Shown: positions 37,490-47,610, numbered from the stretch's first letter. The stretch is DNA of 64,000 nucleotides from Brachybacterium alimentarium (GCF_002332425.1 NZ_NRGS01000029.1:1-64000); one strand, 5' to 3'. The notes: generated by a model from the letters alone, not told the origin. A program made the numbers and translations.

Positions 37490-38572
37490 TCAGCTCACGG
37501 CCGGGGCGGCTGCCTCCGCCGCCTGCTCGGCCTTCGCCTGCTCGTCGGCCAGAGCTGCCTGATCGGTGAGCCAGCGCTCGGCGTCCAGAGCAGCCTGGCA
37601 GCCGGTGCCGGCGGCCGTGATCGCCTGGCGGTAGGTGTGGTCCACGACGTCCCCGGCGGCGAAGACGCCGGGAACCGAGGTGTAGGTCGAGCGGCCCTGG
37701 CACACGATGTAGCCCTCGTCGTCGAGCTCGAGCTTGCCTCGCACCAGATCGGTGCGGGGCAGGTGCCCGATCGCCTCGAACACGGCCGTGGTGGGAAGGA
37801 TCCGTTGCTCGCCGGTGATCGTGTCGCGCAGCGTCACGGACTCGACCTTGTCGGTGCCGTTGATGCTGAGCACCTCGCTGTTCCAGGCGAAGGACAGCTT
37901 GGGATCGGCCTCGGCGCGGCGGGCCATGATCTTGGAGGCGCGCAGCTCGTCACGACGGTGCACGAGCGTCACCGACTTGCCGAAGCGGGTCAGGAAGGTG
38001 GCCTCCTCGACGGCGCTGTCGCCGCCGCCCACCACGACGATGTCCTGGTCCTTGAAGAAGAAGCCGTCGCAGGTCGCGCACCAGCTGACGCCCTTGCCCG
38101 AGAGCTCCTTCTCCCCGTCGATACCGAGCTCGCGGTAGGCGGAGCCGGTCGAGAGGATGAGGGTCTTGGCGCGGTAGACGGTGCCGTCGTCGAGCGTGAC
38201 CGTCTTGACCTCGCCCTCGAGCTGGATGTCCACGGCGTCGTCGTAGATGATCTCGGCACCGAAGCGCTCCGCCTGCTCCTGCAGCTGCGTCATCAGCTCA
38301 GGGCCCTGGACGCCCTGGGGGAATCCCGGGAAGTTCTCCACGTCGGTGGTGGTCATCAGGGCCCCGCCGGCGTCGAGCGCTCCTGCGATGACCACGGGGT
38401 TCATCTCCGCCCGGGCGGTGTAGATCGCTGCGGTGTATCCGGCCGGCCCGGAGCCGACGATGACGACCTCGTGGACCGTGCCGTCGTCGGTGTTCTCCGC
38501 AGCGACGGCCGGGGAGGTCTGGGCGGCCGTGGGCGCGCCGAGGATGTTGAGAGCCTGGATGGGCTGCGACAT
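37490..38572 (-). CDS. trxB: thioredoxin-disulfide reductase
   Basis: 360 aa. The FAD motif VVIVGSGPAGYTAAIYTARA (near residue 36), the redox-active CATC in SWCATCDGFFFKD (near 165), the NADPH motif VVVGGGDSAVEEATFL and the FAD-end GVFAAGDVVDHTYRQAITAAG are all present. It uses NADPH to reduce thioredoxin. The N-terminal extension of about 30 residues and an Ala/Glu-rich C-terminal tail exceed the family norm. GGAAGG precedes the ATG. Its natural partner is not the adjacent Cys-free protein, so a thioredoxin elsewhere in the genome is expected. Confidence 0.97.
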   Translation of the reverse strand: MSQPIQALNILGAPTAAQTSPAVAAENTDDGTVHEVVIVGSGPAGYTAAIYTARAEMNPVVIAGALDAGGALMTTTDVENFPGFPQGVQGPELMTQLQEQAERFGAEIIYDDAVDIQLEGEVKTVTLDDGTVYRAKTLILSTGSAYRELGIDGEKELSGKGVSWCATCDGFFFKDQDIVVVGGGDSAVEEATFLTRFGKSVTLVHRRDELRASKIMARRAEADPKLSFAWNSEVLSINGTDKVESVTLRDTITGEQRILPTTAVFEAIGHLPRTDLVRGKLELDDEGYIVCQGRSTYTSVPGVFAAGDVVDHTYRQAITAAGTGCQAALDAERWLTDQAALADEQAKAEQAAEAAAPAVS

Positions 38573-38679
38573 GTCTGTGATGTCCTTCCGTGGAGATCGA
38601 GGAGAGTGTGGGGGTCAGCGGGAGGACCGCGACCAAGTATGGAGCACGGGGGTCGTGGTGGCCGGCTGAAGGTGACCGA

Positions 38680-39249
38680 TCAGAGCGATCCGATCATCAC
38701 TTCGCCGGACCACAGGCGCATCTGGTCCGGATCGGCGGCGTCGGAGTCCGGAGAGCCGCATTCGGGCGTGACCACCAGCGCCGAGACGGTCCCGCCGTTG
38801 GCGCGCAACGTCTCGCGGTCCATCGGGCCGTACACGAGCAGCCAGCCGGGCGTCTCGTCCGCGTTCCATGCCACCTCCTCCATGATGAGGATCGATTCCG
38901 GGATCCCCTGCGACCGCAGGCACGTCGTGGCGTCGAACGTCGTCGGCGGAACGATCATCCCGGCGTCGAGGAGACGCTGCACCTCGGTGCCGAGGGCGGT
39001 CTCATTGACAACGGGCAGACCCGACGAATTCTTCCCGGCGCCCGTTCCCGTGTCGACCGAGGAGGAGACAGCGCGAGAGCGGCTGGCGGTGGACTGCTCG
39101 AGCGCGACGGTCAGCTGCACCCCCAGGAGCGCCGCCAGGATGAAGGCCACGAGCACTAGCGGCACGGGCACGCCGAGCATCGAGGCGACGTGCGACCGCT
39201 TCCCCCGAGCGCGACGCGTCGCCGAGCTGCGCGACCTCCTGGACGTCAT
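38680..39249 (-). CDS. exported or membrane-anchored protein of unknown function
   Basis: 189 aa. The basic N-terminus (RRSRSSATRRARGKR) precedes a single helix (about residues 27-49) and an extracytoplasmic domain with only two Cys (TTCLRSQGIP and TPECGSP), which could form a disulfide. WLLVYGPMDRETL is the most conserved-looking stretch. It overlaps the pseudokinase gene by 4 bp, so it should belong to the murJ-pseudokinase operon. I do not recognise the family. Confidence 0.7.
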   Translation of the reverse strand: MTSRRSRSSATRRARGKRSHVASMLGVPVPLVLVAFILAALLGVQLTVALEQSTASRSRAVSSSVDTGTGAGKNSSGLPVVNETALGTEVQRLLDAGMIVPPTTFDATTCLRSQGIPESILIMEEVAWNADETPGWLLVYGPMDRETLRANGGTVSALVVTPECGSPDSDAADPDQMRLWSGEVMIGSL

Positions 39250-41762
39250 TCGACGGTGATCTCCGCGATCCGGGCGCGGTAGCGATCGGACTCCTTGCTG
39301 TCCGGCGGCAGCTCAGGAATGTAGAGAGCGACCTTCTCCGCATCGACGGGCTCGTCGGGCTCGAGGCGCACCTCGCCGTCCCCGGCGAACTTGCCGGAGG
39401 CGAGCACGTCGCCGGGCGAGCCGTCGTCGTTCACGGCGCGCAGCTCGAGGGTGCCGCCGGTGTTGCGCGCGGTGGTCACGGTGACGACGGAGAGCTGGGA
39501 CTCCTCGGCGAAGGACAGCCGCATCCCCACGCCCTCCTTGATGCCGCCGAAGTCCGGGCTGCCGTAGTGCTGGGTGGACCAGAACGTCTCGGTGTCGCCG
39601 TCGGTGAGGCGGTCCTGCTGGTCCGTGTGGTCCGGCTCGGCCCCGCCCTCGGCGAACAGCTCCACACCGCTGATCTCGGGCGCGGGCAGCTCCGGTTCCT
39701 CGGTGTTCTCGGCAGTGGGTTCGACGGGCGCTTCGCCGGTATCGGTCTCGGTGGGCGTGGTGGGGGCCGCCGCCGTCTCCAGCGGGTCCGTGATCCGGTC
39801 GCGCAGACCGGAGGTCGCCGTGGTCACCGCGAAGACTGCCGCGATGATCGTGAACAGCACGGCACCGGCGATGATCCACTGCGACTGCCGCGAGCGCTCC
39901 TCCGGCTGCCGCGGGCCCAGCGCGTAGGTGTCGGGGTCGTCGGAGTCCACTGCCACGCTCACCACGTCGCGCAGCAGCGAGCTGCGCGCGTACTGGGAGG
40001 TGGGCTCGGCCAAAGGTTCGTCAGGGGCGGAGCTGTCGCGGCCTCGGACCACGATGGGGCCGGTGGCCGCCGCCATCGACTCGGTGCGGCCGACGACCGG
40101 CACCGGACCGTCCTCAGGAGCCTGTGCGGGCGTCGCGGCGACCGGTGCGAGCGCCGGATCGGTGGAGTCCTGGGCGGGCTGCTGGGCGGCGGAGGCCGCT
40201 GCGGCCGGGGCCAGAGACGCCGCGGCTGCGGGGGCCGACGATTCCGCGGGGTCCGGTGACTGCGGGGAGACAGGGGCGGGCGGGGCGGCCGACGGTGCGT
40301 CCGGCTCCGGGGTGACGGGCGGCTGGATGTCGAGATGCCCCGGGAAGGGGCTGGTCGAGCGTTTCTCGGCGAGGTGGAGTTCCTGCACGATCTGCTTCGC
40401 CTCGGCCGACGCTGCCGACGCTGCGGCAGCGCCCGCGGCAGCCTGCTCATCCTGCTGAGCCTGGTCGCCCTGATGATCGCTGTCGGCAGCGGCAGCGGCA
40501 GCGGCAGCGGCAGCGGCAGCGTCGGGCGCGTCGGAGTCGGTGCGAGCGCCGATCCGGGAGGTCCCGGGGCTCTCGGCGCCGCCGCCGGTCCCGGAGTCGT
40601 TCGAGGCTCCGGCAGCGCCTGCCGCCGCGGCCAGGCCGGCGACACCGGCCGTCGCCGCGGCACCCGTGGCTCCGGGCGTCGGGGAGGGCGTCTCGGTCGA
40701 GACCGTCGGCGCGATGTCGGCAGCATCCTCGGGCTCGGGCTCGGGCTCGGACGTCGGCGTGGGCTCGGCGGCCGGGCTCGGGGCGGGCTCCGGCGTGGAT
40801 GCCGACGTGGGCGCGGGGCCGGGCGTGCGAGCGGCGGCGTCGGCCGCACCAGCGGTCGCACCAGCACCAGCAGCAGACGGCGCGGCTGCGCTGGCGGCAC
40901 CGGCAGCACCGGCGCCTCCGGTCGCCGCGGACGGGCCGGCGCCCTCGTGCGGATACGCCTCGAGCGTGACCGGGATCGACTGCCACGGCTCCAGAGCGGC
41001 GATCAGCTCGCGCGTGGTCTCGGGGACATCGTCGGCCGATTCGTTGAGCACCAGATCGCACAGCAGATCCAGATCCGCCGGGATGGGGGTGTCCACGAGG
41101 GTCGAGGGGCGGGGCACGAGGCCCGCGGAGTCGTGCTGCGGGCTCCTCCCGCTCAGCGTGCGGTACAGGAGCGTGACCAGGGCGGCCGTGTCCTGGAAGG
41201 AAGCGTTCTCGCGGGACCGGTCCAGGCCCACGTGCGCGGCGGCCTCGACGCCCACGCCCAGCACCGTGACCTCCCCGGAGCGGAGGTTCACGAAGAGGCG
41301 GTTGGAATCGATGAACTGGTGGCGGACGCCCCGTCGTCGGGCGGCCTCGAGACCGGTGGCGGCCTCACCGATGATCGAGCGGGCCGTCTCGGGATGCAGC
41401 TGCGACGAGCCGAGCAGAGCCGCGAGCGGCGGTGCGGGAGGCATCGGGTACTCGACCACGGTGATCGGCCCGACGGCGGGTGCGTCGGGGCTGCTCGTGT
41501 CCTGCTCCTCGCGGGGGTCGTCGAGCACGACGATCTCGCGGACGGGCAGCAGCCGGGCATCCTCGACCAGGTAGGCGCGGCGCACCGCATCAGCGGCCTC
41601 GAGGGCCGCCTCGCCCTGCACGATGAAGAGGGTGACGTTCTCACCGGTGTCGACCGTGCGGGCACGGTGCCACACCGCGCCCTCTGCGACGCCTGCCAGA
41701 GGGATCTTGCCCTCCAGGGTCCACCGGGAACGCAGTGCGTCCTGTAGCGGGTTCGTGTTCAC
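39246..41762 (-). CDS. MurJ-associated pseudokinase-like protein with extracellular C-terminal domain
   Basis: 838 aa. The N-terminal part (about 1-255) resembles the pseudokinase linked to MviN/MurJ in mycobacteria; lobe-like segments such as VTLFIVQGEAALEAADAVRR and RRGVRHQFIDSNRLFVNLRSG are seen but not the HRD or DFG catalytic motifs. Residues about 260-600 are Ala/Pro/Ser low complexity. One helix (about 625-648, IIAGAVLFTIIAAVFAVTT) leads to a discoidin/carbohydrate-binding-like domain (about 690-838) with DGDTETFWSTQHYG. In M. tuberculosis these modules are fused to MurJ; here they are separate. It follows murJ by 54 bp. Confidence 0.75.
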   Translation of the reverse strand: MNTNPLQDALRSRWTLEGKIPLAGVAEGAVWHRARTVDTGENVTLFIVQGEAALEAADAVRRAYLVEDARLLPVREIVVLDDPREEQDTSSPDAPAVGPITVVEYPMPPAPPLAALLGSSQLHPETARSIIGEAATGLEAARRRGVRHQFIDSNRLFVNLRSGEVTVLGVGVEAAAHVGLDRSRENASFQDTAALVTLLYRTLSGRSPQHDSAGLVPRPSTLVDTPIPADLDLLCDLVLNESADDVPETTRELIAALEPWQSIPVTLEAYPHEGAGPSAATGGAGAAGAASAAAPSAAGAGATAGAADAAARTPGPAPTSASTPEPAPSPAAEPTPTSEPEPEPEDAADIAPTVSTETPSPTPGATGAAATAGVAGLAAAAGAAGASNDSGTGGGAESPGTSRIGARTDSDAPDAAAAAAAAAAAADSDHQGDQAQQDEQAAAGAAAASAASAEAKQIVQELHLAEKRSTSPFPGHLDIQPPVTPEPDAPSAAPPAPVSPQSPDPAESSAPAAAASLAPAAAASAAQQPAQDSTDPALAPVAATPAQAPEDGPVPVVGRTESMAAATGPIVVRGRDSSAPDEPLAEPTSQYARSSLLRDVVSVAVDSDDPDTYALGPRQPEERSRQSQWIIAGAVLFTIIAAVFAVTTATSGLRDRITDPLETAAAPTTPTETDTGEAPVEPTAENTEEPELPAPEISGVELFAEGGAEPDHTDQQDRLTDGDTETFWSTQHYGSPDFGGIKEGVGMRLSFAEESQLSVVTVTTARNTGGTLELRAVNDDGSPGDVLASGKFAGDGEVRLEPDEPVDAEKVALYIPELPPDSKESDRYRARIAEITVE
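40485..40520 (+). repeat. six GGCAGC hexamers inside the pseudokinase gene
   Basis: Six exact copies of GGCAGC encode a run of alanines on the minus strand in the low-complexity linker. In-frame length change by slippage would vary the linker only. Confidence 0.9.
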
Positions 41763-41816
41763 GGACCGTCCTTAACCTCGTCCTGCGGGAATGCGCCGTC
41801 ACGAGCGAGCTCCATG

Positions 41817-43556
41817 CTACGAGGTCACCGGCTTCCCGCGGCGCGTCAGCCGGTTCACGACACGTCCGGAGTAGCCGAGCAGCTGGCGGACCTCGCTGAT
41901 CTTGAGCAGCCAGCCGGCGCCGGCGAACACCGCCGTCATGATCGCGCCGACGACGGCGCCCAGCAGCACCGCGGTGAGTCGGTGGGACCAGAACAGGTCG
42001 TCGAGCAGGGCCACCAGCCCTGCGCCCGCGGCCCACGCGATGAGGCCCGCGACCAGCAGCTTCCCGAGCACGAGCCCTTCACGGGCGAGGCTCGGCGGAG
42101 TGGTGCCGAGGCGGCGGGCGTGACGACGGAGCTGCCAGGTGCCCATCAGCCAGGAGACCAGGTTGCCGAAGCTCGATGCGCCGGCGGCGGAGGCCGTGGC
42201 CCACAGCGGATCGACGGTCAGCAGGATCACCGGAATCGCCGCGAGGCTGATCACGGTGACCGGGATCTGGGTCAGGAACGGGGTGCGGGCGTCCTCGTAG
42301 GCGTAGAACACACGCTTGATCAGGTACAGCGACGCGAAGGGCACCAGGCCCAGCATGTAGGCGACCAGCACGGTGCCATTGGCGCGTGCGCCGATCTCGC
42401 CGGTGCCGCCGCCGATCACCCACATGATCGGTCCGGCCAGCGCGATGAACAGCACGGCGCACAACATCATCGGCACGGCCAGCATGCGGCTGGTCTCTGC
42501 GTAGCGGGCCATGGCCCCGGCGTGGTCGTCGTCCACGGCGCGCCGGGAGATCGCCGGGAAGACGGCGGTGACCACGGCGACGCCGATGATCCCCTGCGGG
42601 ATCATGAAGGCCATGTAGGCCCAATCCAGGGTGAGCAGGTTCGGGTAGCGGGCGGCGCGCTCGGGATCGTCGCGCAGCTGCTCGGTCATCCAGCCGGCAC
42701 GGCCGGTCGACCAGCGGGTGGCCCAGATGCCGAGCTGGCCCAGGGCCAGCATCCCGAGGGTCCACAGCCCGATCTTGGAGAGCTTGCCGAGCCCCAGGCC
42801 GCGGAATCCCCAGCGGGGGCGCAGGCGCAGATCGAGCTTCTTGACGTACCAGAACAGGAACACGACCTGCGCGGCCGAGCCGCCCACATTGATCGCGGCC
42901 ATGGCGATGATCATCGGCAGCGTCCAGGTCGCCGGCGAGCCGACCGCTCCCCACATCGCGAAGAACATGCCGGCCCCGATGATGCCCACGAGGTTGTTGA
43001 GCACCGGGGCCCACTGGTAGGGCCCGAACGAGTCGTGCGCGTTCAGCAGCTGCCCGCACATCACGTACAGAGCGGAGAAGAAGACCTGGGGCATCATCCA
43101 ATAGCCCAGCTGCACCGCGAGGGCGTGCGTCTCCGGGGGCAGCACACCGCTGGTGAGGGGCAGCAGCAGGGGCACGCCGACCATGCACACGACGGTGATG
43201 CCGAGGGAGACCGCCGCGACCAGGGTCATCAGGCGGGAGATGTAGTCGCCGCCGCGGTCCGGGCGCTTCACGGCCCGCACGATCGCCGGCACCAGGATCG
43301 CGTTCAGGGTGCCGCCGCCCACCAGCAGCCACACCGTGTTGGGCAGGGTGTTGGCCGCGCTGAACGCGCTGGCGGCCGAGGACATGGAGCCGGCGAGGAT
43401 CATGCCGAACATGTAGTTGCGCACGAAGCCGAGCAGACGCGAGATGGTCGAGCCGGCGGCCATGAGCACGCTGGCCTGCATGAGGGTCGAGCGGCTGGAG
43501 GCGACGCCCTGGCGGCGGTGGCGCGGGACGTGCTGGGCACGGAGGGCGGAGCTCAC
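41817..43556 (-). CDS. murJ: lipid II flippase MurJ
   Basis: 579 aa with about 14 membrane helices. The start is STLMQASVLMAAGSTISRLLGFVRNYM, and the family segments AFSAANTLPNTVWLLVGGGTLNA and AYMAFMIPQGIIGVAVVTAVFPAIS are present. MurJ flips lipid II for peptidoglycan synthesis. GTG 43554-43556 overlaps the stop of the DUF6049 gene (GTGA) and has GAGGAG upstream, giving translational coupling. It lacks the C-terminal kinase-like and extracellular modules of mycobacterial MviN, which the next gene supplies. Confidence 0.93.
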   Translation of the reverse strand: MSSALRAQHVPRHRRQGVASSRSTLMQASVLMAAGSTISRLLGFVRNYMFGMILAGSMSSAASAFSAANTLPNTVWLLVGGGTLNAILVPAIVRAVKRPDRGGDYISRLMTLVAAVSLGITVVCMVGVPLLLPLTSGVLPPETHALAVQLGYWMMPQVFFSALYVMCGQLLNAHDSFGPYQWAPVLNNLVGIIGAGMFFAMWGAVGSPATWTLPMIIAMAAINVGGSAAQVVFLFWYVKKLDLRLRPRWGFRGLGLGKLSKIGLWTLGMLALGQLGIWATRWSTGRAGWMTEQLRDDPERAARYPNLLTLDWAYMAFMIPQGIIGVAVVTAVFPAISRRAVDDDHAGAMARYAETSRMLAVPMMLCAVLFIALAGPIMWVIGGGTGEIGARANGTVLVAYMLGLVPFASLYLIKRVFYAYEDARTPFLTQIPVTVISLAAIPVILLTVDPLWATASAAGASSFGNLVSWLMGTWQLRRHARRLGTTPPSLAREGLVLGKLLVAGLIAWAAGAGLVALLDDLFWSHRLTAVLLGAVVGAIMTAVFAGAGWLLKISEVRQLLGYSGRVVNRLTRRGKPVTS

Positions 43557-46033
43557 GGGGCCTGCTCCTCTCTGTCGTCTGTGTCGGGTGGGTCGTCTGC
43601 GGGGCGGTCGTCGTCGGGGTCCGGATCCGGAGCGGGGGTTCCGCTGCCGGTCCCTGCCCGGGCCGACCACGCCTTCGCCGCCGTGCTCGTGTCGACCGTG
43701 GAGATGCCGCTGCGGGAGAGCTCCTCGGGATCCTCGGGACCGTGCACGGCCGGCGCCCGGGTGGAGGCTCCCGTGCGTCGGGCCCGGGCCACTCCGACCA
43801 CCACCAGCAGGCCCATCGCGATGACGATCACCAGCGTGGTCCAGTTCTCCCAGGCGGGGTTCACCGTCAGGGGCACGTCGACCGGCTCGGTCAGCTGCTG
43901 ACCGTCCTGCGTGGTCAGCACGGTGGTGAGGGTGACGGTGCCGTTGGCGACCGCCTCGACGGGGACGGCCGCATCGACCTGGCTATGGGCCGGGACGGTC
44001 ACGTCCTCGACCTCCCCGATCTGCACCAGCGGGCGGTCCGACGTGACCTCCGGGCGCACCGTGATCGGGGAGTCGAGATCGTTGGAGATGGTCACCGGCA
44101 CGCCGACCGAGTCCGAGATGAGGTTGTATCCCGAGGCCGGGATCACCTCGATCCGGTCCTCGAGGCCCTGGGCCGTGTCGCGGGAGTCGTCGGCGAGGGC
44201 GGAGAGTCCCTCGGGGTCGCCGCTCCACCGCAGCGAGGTGCCCGAGAGGACCTGCAGCCGGGTGGCGTCGAGGGAGGCGTCGTCCTCCATCGCCGTGGCG
44301 AGGACGCCGAGCTGCTGCCACGTGGAGTCCAGGGAACGCAGGGAGACGGGATCCAGCGCGTCCCGCTCGGTCACCGTGGAGCGGTGCTCCCAGAGTCCGT
44401 CGCTGCTGGGACCCGAGGGCAGCACCTCGCCGGGGCCGACGGTCCCCAGCGCGTAGGGCGCCCCGGAGTCGTCCTGCGCATCCGTGGTCCAGGACCGCTC
44501 CGGGACGGAGTCCAGCAGCGCGCTGGTGCTGCCCTGCTCGATCCAGGGCGCCTCGTCGAGGGCGTCGAGGGCGGCTCCGGCCGCGACCGGGTCGAGCTCG
44601 ACGGTGGAGCTCGGGGAGATCAGCAGATGGCGCGGCGCGGTCGTGTACTCCGAGGCGATGGTCGCGGTCTCGGCGAGCAGACGCTGCTGGGTCTGCTCGG
44701 TGTCGGAGTCGGCGGTGAGGTGCGCGAACTCGTCGGACAGCACCGGGTCCGGGGCCAGCAGCGGCAGCTCGGAGCCGTCGTCGGACTCGTAGACCCCCAC
44801 CGAGCTCGGCGTGACGGCCGCGTCGAGGTCCGGCCGCAGGGAGCTCGAGGGCACGACGGCGGCATCCGCGCCGGCGTCGAGGAGGGCCTGCAGGGAATCG
44901 CCGTCGGCCATCGTGCCCTCGATCCCCATCGCTGAGGCCTCCGGAGCGATCCCGGTTTCCTCCCAGACGGCCGCGCCGCGGGCGTCCACGGCGCGATGCA
45001 GCGCCTGGGCGTCCGCCTGCTCGACGCTCACCAGGTCGCTCTGTGCGTAGGGCATCGCGAGCACGGTGCGGTCCCCGACACCGTCACGCAGGGAGGCGGC
45101 GAGATCGGCGGAGGCGGCGTCCACCTCGAAGGTCCGGGCGACGGGCGAGTCGGAGTCCGGGTCCCCGGTCTGCTCGGGGTCCGTCGCGTCCTCCGCGCCG
45201 TCGCCCTCCGCGCCGTCGTCGTTCGTGTCGTCGCCCGTGTCGTCGGACGGATCCGGATCGACGGGCAGCTGGGGCGGGTCCAGCAGCGCGGGGTCCAGCC
45301 ACCAGTCCACGTCGTCGCGCTGAGCGAGCTCTCGGGTGCCGGCGAGCCGGCCGGACTCGAGGGACTGCTGATGGGCCTCGGGATCGGTGACCGAGGCGAA
45401 GGCGTCCTCCTCCGCCACCGGCAGCAGCACCGACTGCGTGATGGTCGTCTCGGCGCCCGCGGGGCGCCACACCATGAAGGAGCGGATCGAGGCGAGGGGG
45501 TCCTCGTCGGCGACCGCGGTCAGGGAGATGCGCCGGGTGCCCCAGTAATAGGGGGCGTCGGAGTAGCCGAGCTCGTCGGCGGCGAGCGTCACCGTGAGGG
45601 TCGTGGACTCCCCGGGGGCGAGCTCGTCGACCTCGGGCGACGTCGCCAGGGAGGGGGTGGAGGTGTCGGCGGTGGTGTCGGCCTGCCAGCTGGCGAGGGC
45701 CGAGCGATCGGTGACCCGCGAGGTCAGGGTGCGCAGCTCGAGGGAGAGCGCCGGCAGCGGCTCCGAGGAGGTGTTCGTCACCTCGACCCGGGCCGTCAGC
45801 GTGCTCCCCTCCTCCAGCGAGGTGGGAGTGAGGGAGACAAGATCCATGCTCACAGCGGCGTCCGTGGCCGGCTTCGGCGGCAGCGCGGGGGCGTCGACGG
45901 CGTGCGGGGCACCTGTGGCCTGCGCGGCGGGCAGTGTCGGCAACCCCGCTCCGACCAGCACCGATGCAGTCATGAGCAGTGCCGTCAGGAGTGCGCCGAG
46001 CACAGGGTGCACGGAGGGACGGGACGACGGCAT
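43553..46033 (-). CDS. DUF6049 family exported membrane protein
   Basis: 826 aa from ATG 46031-46033. A signal peptide (about residues 1-40) is followed by a large extracytoplasmic region with Ig-like portions (SLTPTSLEEGSTLTARVEVTN and TVRPEVTSDRPLVQIGEVEDV). A polysaccharide-deacetylase-like middle is suggested by repeated Asp-rich motifs. One C-terminal helix (about 735-760) precedes an Asp/Pro-rich cytoplasmic tail. DUF6049 proteins are conserved beside murJ in Micrococcales, and a role in wall synthesis is inferred from that. It is divergent from cca, with 98 bp between the starts. Confidence 0.8.
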   Translation of the reverse strand: MPSSRPSVHPVLGALLTALLMTASVLVGAGLPTLPAAQATGAPHAVDAPALPPKPATDAAVSMDLVSLTPTSLEEGSTLTARVEVTNTSSEPLPALSLELRTLTSRVTDRSALASWQADTTADTSTPSLATSPEVDELAPGESTTLTVTLAADELGYSDAPYYWGTRRISLTAVADEDPLASIRSFMVWRPAGAETTITQSVLLPVAEEDAFASVTDPEAHQQSLESGRLAGTRELAQRDDVDWWLDPALLDPPQLPVDPDPSDDTGDDTNDDGAEGDGAEDATDPEQTGDPDSDSPVARTFEVDAASADLAASLRDGVGDRTVLAMPYAQSDLVSVEQADAQALHRAVDARGAAVWEETGIAPEASAMGIEGTMADGDSLQALLDAGADAAVVPSSSLRPDLDAAVTPSSVGVYESDDGSELPLLAPDPVLSDEFAHLTADSDTEQTQQRLLAETATIASEYTTAPRHLLISPSSTVELDPVAAGAALDALDEAPWIEQGSTSALLDSVPERSWTTDAQDDSGAPYALGTVGPGEVLPSGPSSDGLWEHRSTVTERDALDPVSLRSLDSTWQQLGVLATAMEDDASLDATRLQVLSGTSLRWSGDPEGLSALADDSRDTAQGLEDRIEVIPASGYNLISDSVGVPVTISNDLDSPITVRPEVTSDRPLVQIGEVEDVTVPAHSQVDAAVPVEAVANGTVTLTTVLTTQDGQQLTEPVDVPLTVNPAWENWTTLVIVIAMGLLVVVGVARARRTGASTRAPAVHGPEDPEELSRSGISTVDTSTAAKAWSARAGTGSGTPAPDPDPDDDRPADDPPDTDDREEQAP

Positions 46034-46131
46034 GGGGACACTGTAAGCGGCCGCTACCGTAGAGGGGCTGTGGGTGCACGACACCCTCACATCGCGTGGC
46101 CCGCTCTCCGATACCCACGACAGGACCCACC

Positions 46132-47610
46132 GTGAACGACTCCGTCGACGAGACCGCCGAGCGGCTCGACATCGCTCGTACCCGTGCCGCCTCCATGTTC
46201 ACGGCGCTGCCCGAGGAGATCCACGATCTGGGCAGGCGCTTCGAGGCCGCCGGTCTCGAGCTGGCCCTCGTGGGCGGTCCGGTGCGGGACGCCGTGCTGG
46301 GGCGCTCGAGCTCCGACCTCGATTTCACCACCTCGGCCCTCCCGGAGCAGACCGAGGCGATCCTGCGCGAGTGGACGCACGACGGCGCCATCTGGGACAT
46401 GGGCCGCGACTTCGGCACCCTCGGCGGGATCCGCGACGGCGTGAAGGTCGAGATCACCACCTATCGCACGGAGTCCTACGACCCCACCAGCCGCAAGCCG
46501 CAGGTCGCCTACGGGGACACGCTCGAGGGGGACCTCTCCCGCCGTGATTTCACGGTCAACGCGATGGCGGTGCGGCTGCCGTCGCTGGAGCTGGTGGATC
46601 CCTTCGACGGGCTCGCGGACCTCTCCCGGACCCTGCTGCGCACCCCCGTCGGCCCCGAGCAGTCCTTCACCGACGATCCGCTGCGCATGATGCGCGCGGT
46701 GCGCTTCGTCTCTCAGCTGGGGTTCCGCATCGAGGACAGCACGGCCGACGCGATCGAGGCCCTCGCCGAGCGGATCGCCATCGTCTCCGCCGAGCGGGTG
46801 CGCGAGGAGCTCGTCAAGCTCGTGCTCGGCGCCCACCCCCGCGGCGGTCTCGAACTGCTGGTGGAGCTGGGCCTGGCCGCGCACGTGCTGCCCGAGCTGC
46901 CGGCCCTGAGCCTCGAGATCGACGAGCACCACCATCACAAGGACGTCTACGAGCACACCCTCACGGTGCTGGACCAGGCGATCGACCTGGAGAGCCCCGC
47001 CGGCTCGGGCGGTCCCTGCGAGGCTCCTGACCTGGTGCTGCGCCTGGCCGCCCTGTTCCACGACATCGGCAAGCCCGCCACCCGCCGCTTCGAGAAGGGC
47101 GGGGTGGTGACCTTCCGCTTCCACGAGACCGTGGGCGCGAAGATGACCGCGAAGCGGATGAAGGCGATGACCTTCGACAAGGACACCACCAAGAAGGTGG
47201 CCCGCCTGGTGGAGCTGCACCTGCGCTTCCACGGCTATGCGGAGGCGCCGTGGACGGATTCGGCCGTGCGCCGCTATGTCACCGATGCCGGCGACCTCCT
47301 GCAGCACCTGCACCGGCTCACCCGCGCCGACGTCACGACCCGCAACCGCCGCAAGGCGCGGACGCTGGCCCGTGCCTACGACGAGCTCGAGGCGCGCATC
47401 GACCACCTCGCCGAGCAGGAGGAGATCGGTCGGATCCGCCCCGATCTCGACGGCAACCGGATCATGGAGGTCCTCCGGATCGGTCCGGGCCGCGACGTGG
47501 GAGAGGCCTACAAGCACCTGCTCGAGCTGCGCATGGAGCACGGGCCTCTCGGCGAGGAGCGCGCGATCGCCGAGCTGCATTCCTGGTGGGAATCCCGCAG
47601 CGAGAAGTGA
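46132..47610 (+). CDS. cca: CCA-adding tRNA nucleotidyltransferase
   Basis: 492 aa from GTG 46132 (AGGA about 8 nt upstream); GTG 46096 would add 12 residues. The nucleotidyltransferase head has LVGGPVRDAVLGRSSSDLDFTT, with the catalytic Asp pair, and RRDFTVNAMAV. The neck includes DDPLRMMRAVRFVSQLGF. An HD domain follows, with DVYEHTLTVLD and ALFHDIGKPATR. The HD-containing class II enzyme adds or repairs the 3' CCA of tRNA. This matters here because neither tRNA gene in the window encodes CCA. Confidence 0.93.
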   Translation: MNDSVDETAERLDIARTRAASMFTALPEEIHDLGRRFEAAGLELALVGGPVRDAVLGRSSSDLDFTTSALPEQTEAILREWTHDGAIWDMGRDFGTLGGIRDGVKVEITTYRTESYDPTSRKPQVAYGDTLEGDLSRRDFTVNAMAVRLPSLELVDPFDGLADLSRTLLRTPVGPEQSFTDDPLRMMRAVRFVSQLGFRIEDSTADAIEALAERIAIVSAERVREELVKLVLGAHPRGGLELLVELGLAAHVLPELPALSLEIDEHHHHKDVYEHTLTVLDQAIDLESPAGSGGPCEAPDLVLRLAALFHDIGKPATRRFEKGGVVTFRFHETVGAKMTAKRMKAMTFDKDTTKKVARLVELHLRFHGYAEAPWTDSAVRRYVTDAGDLLQHLHRLTRADVTTRNRRKARTLARAYDELEARIDHLAEQEEIGRIRPDLDGNRIMEVLRIGPGRDVGEAYKHLLELRMEHGPLGEERAIAELHSWWESRSEK

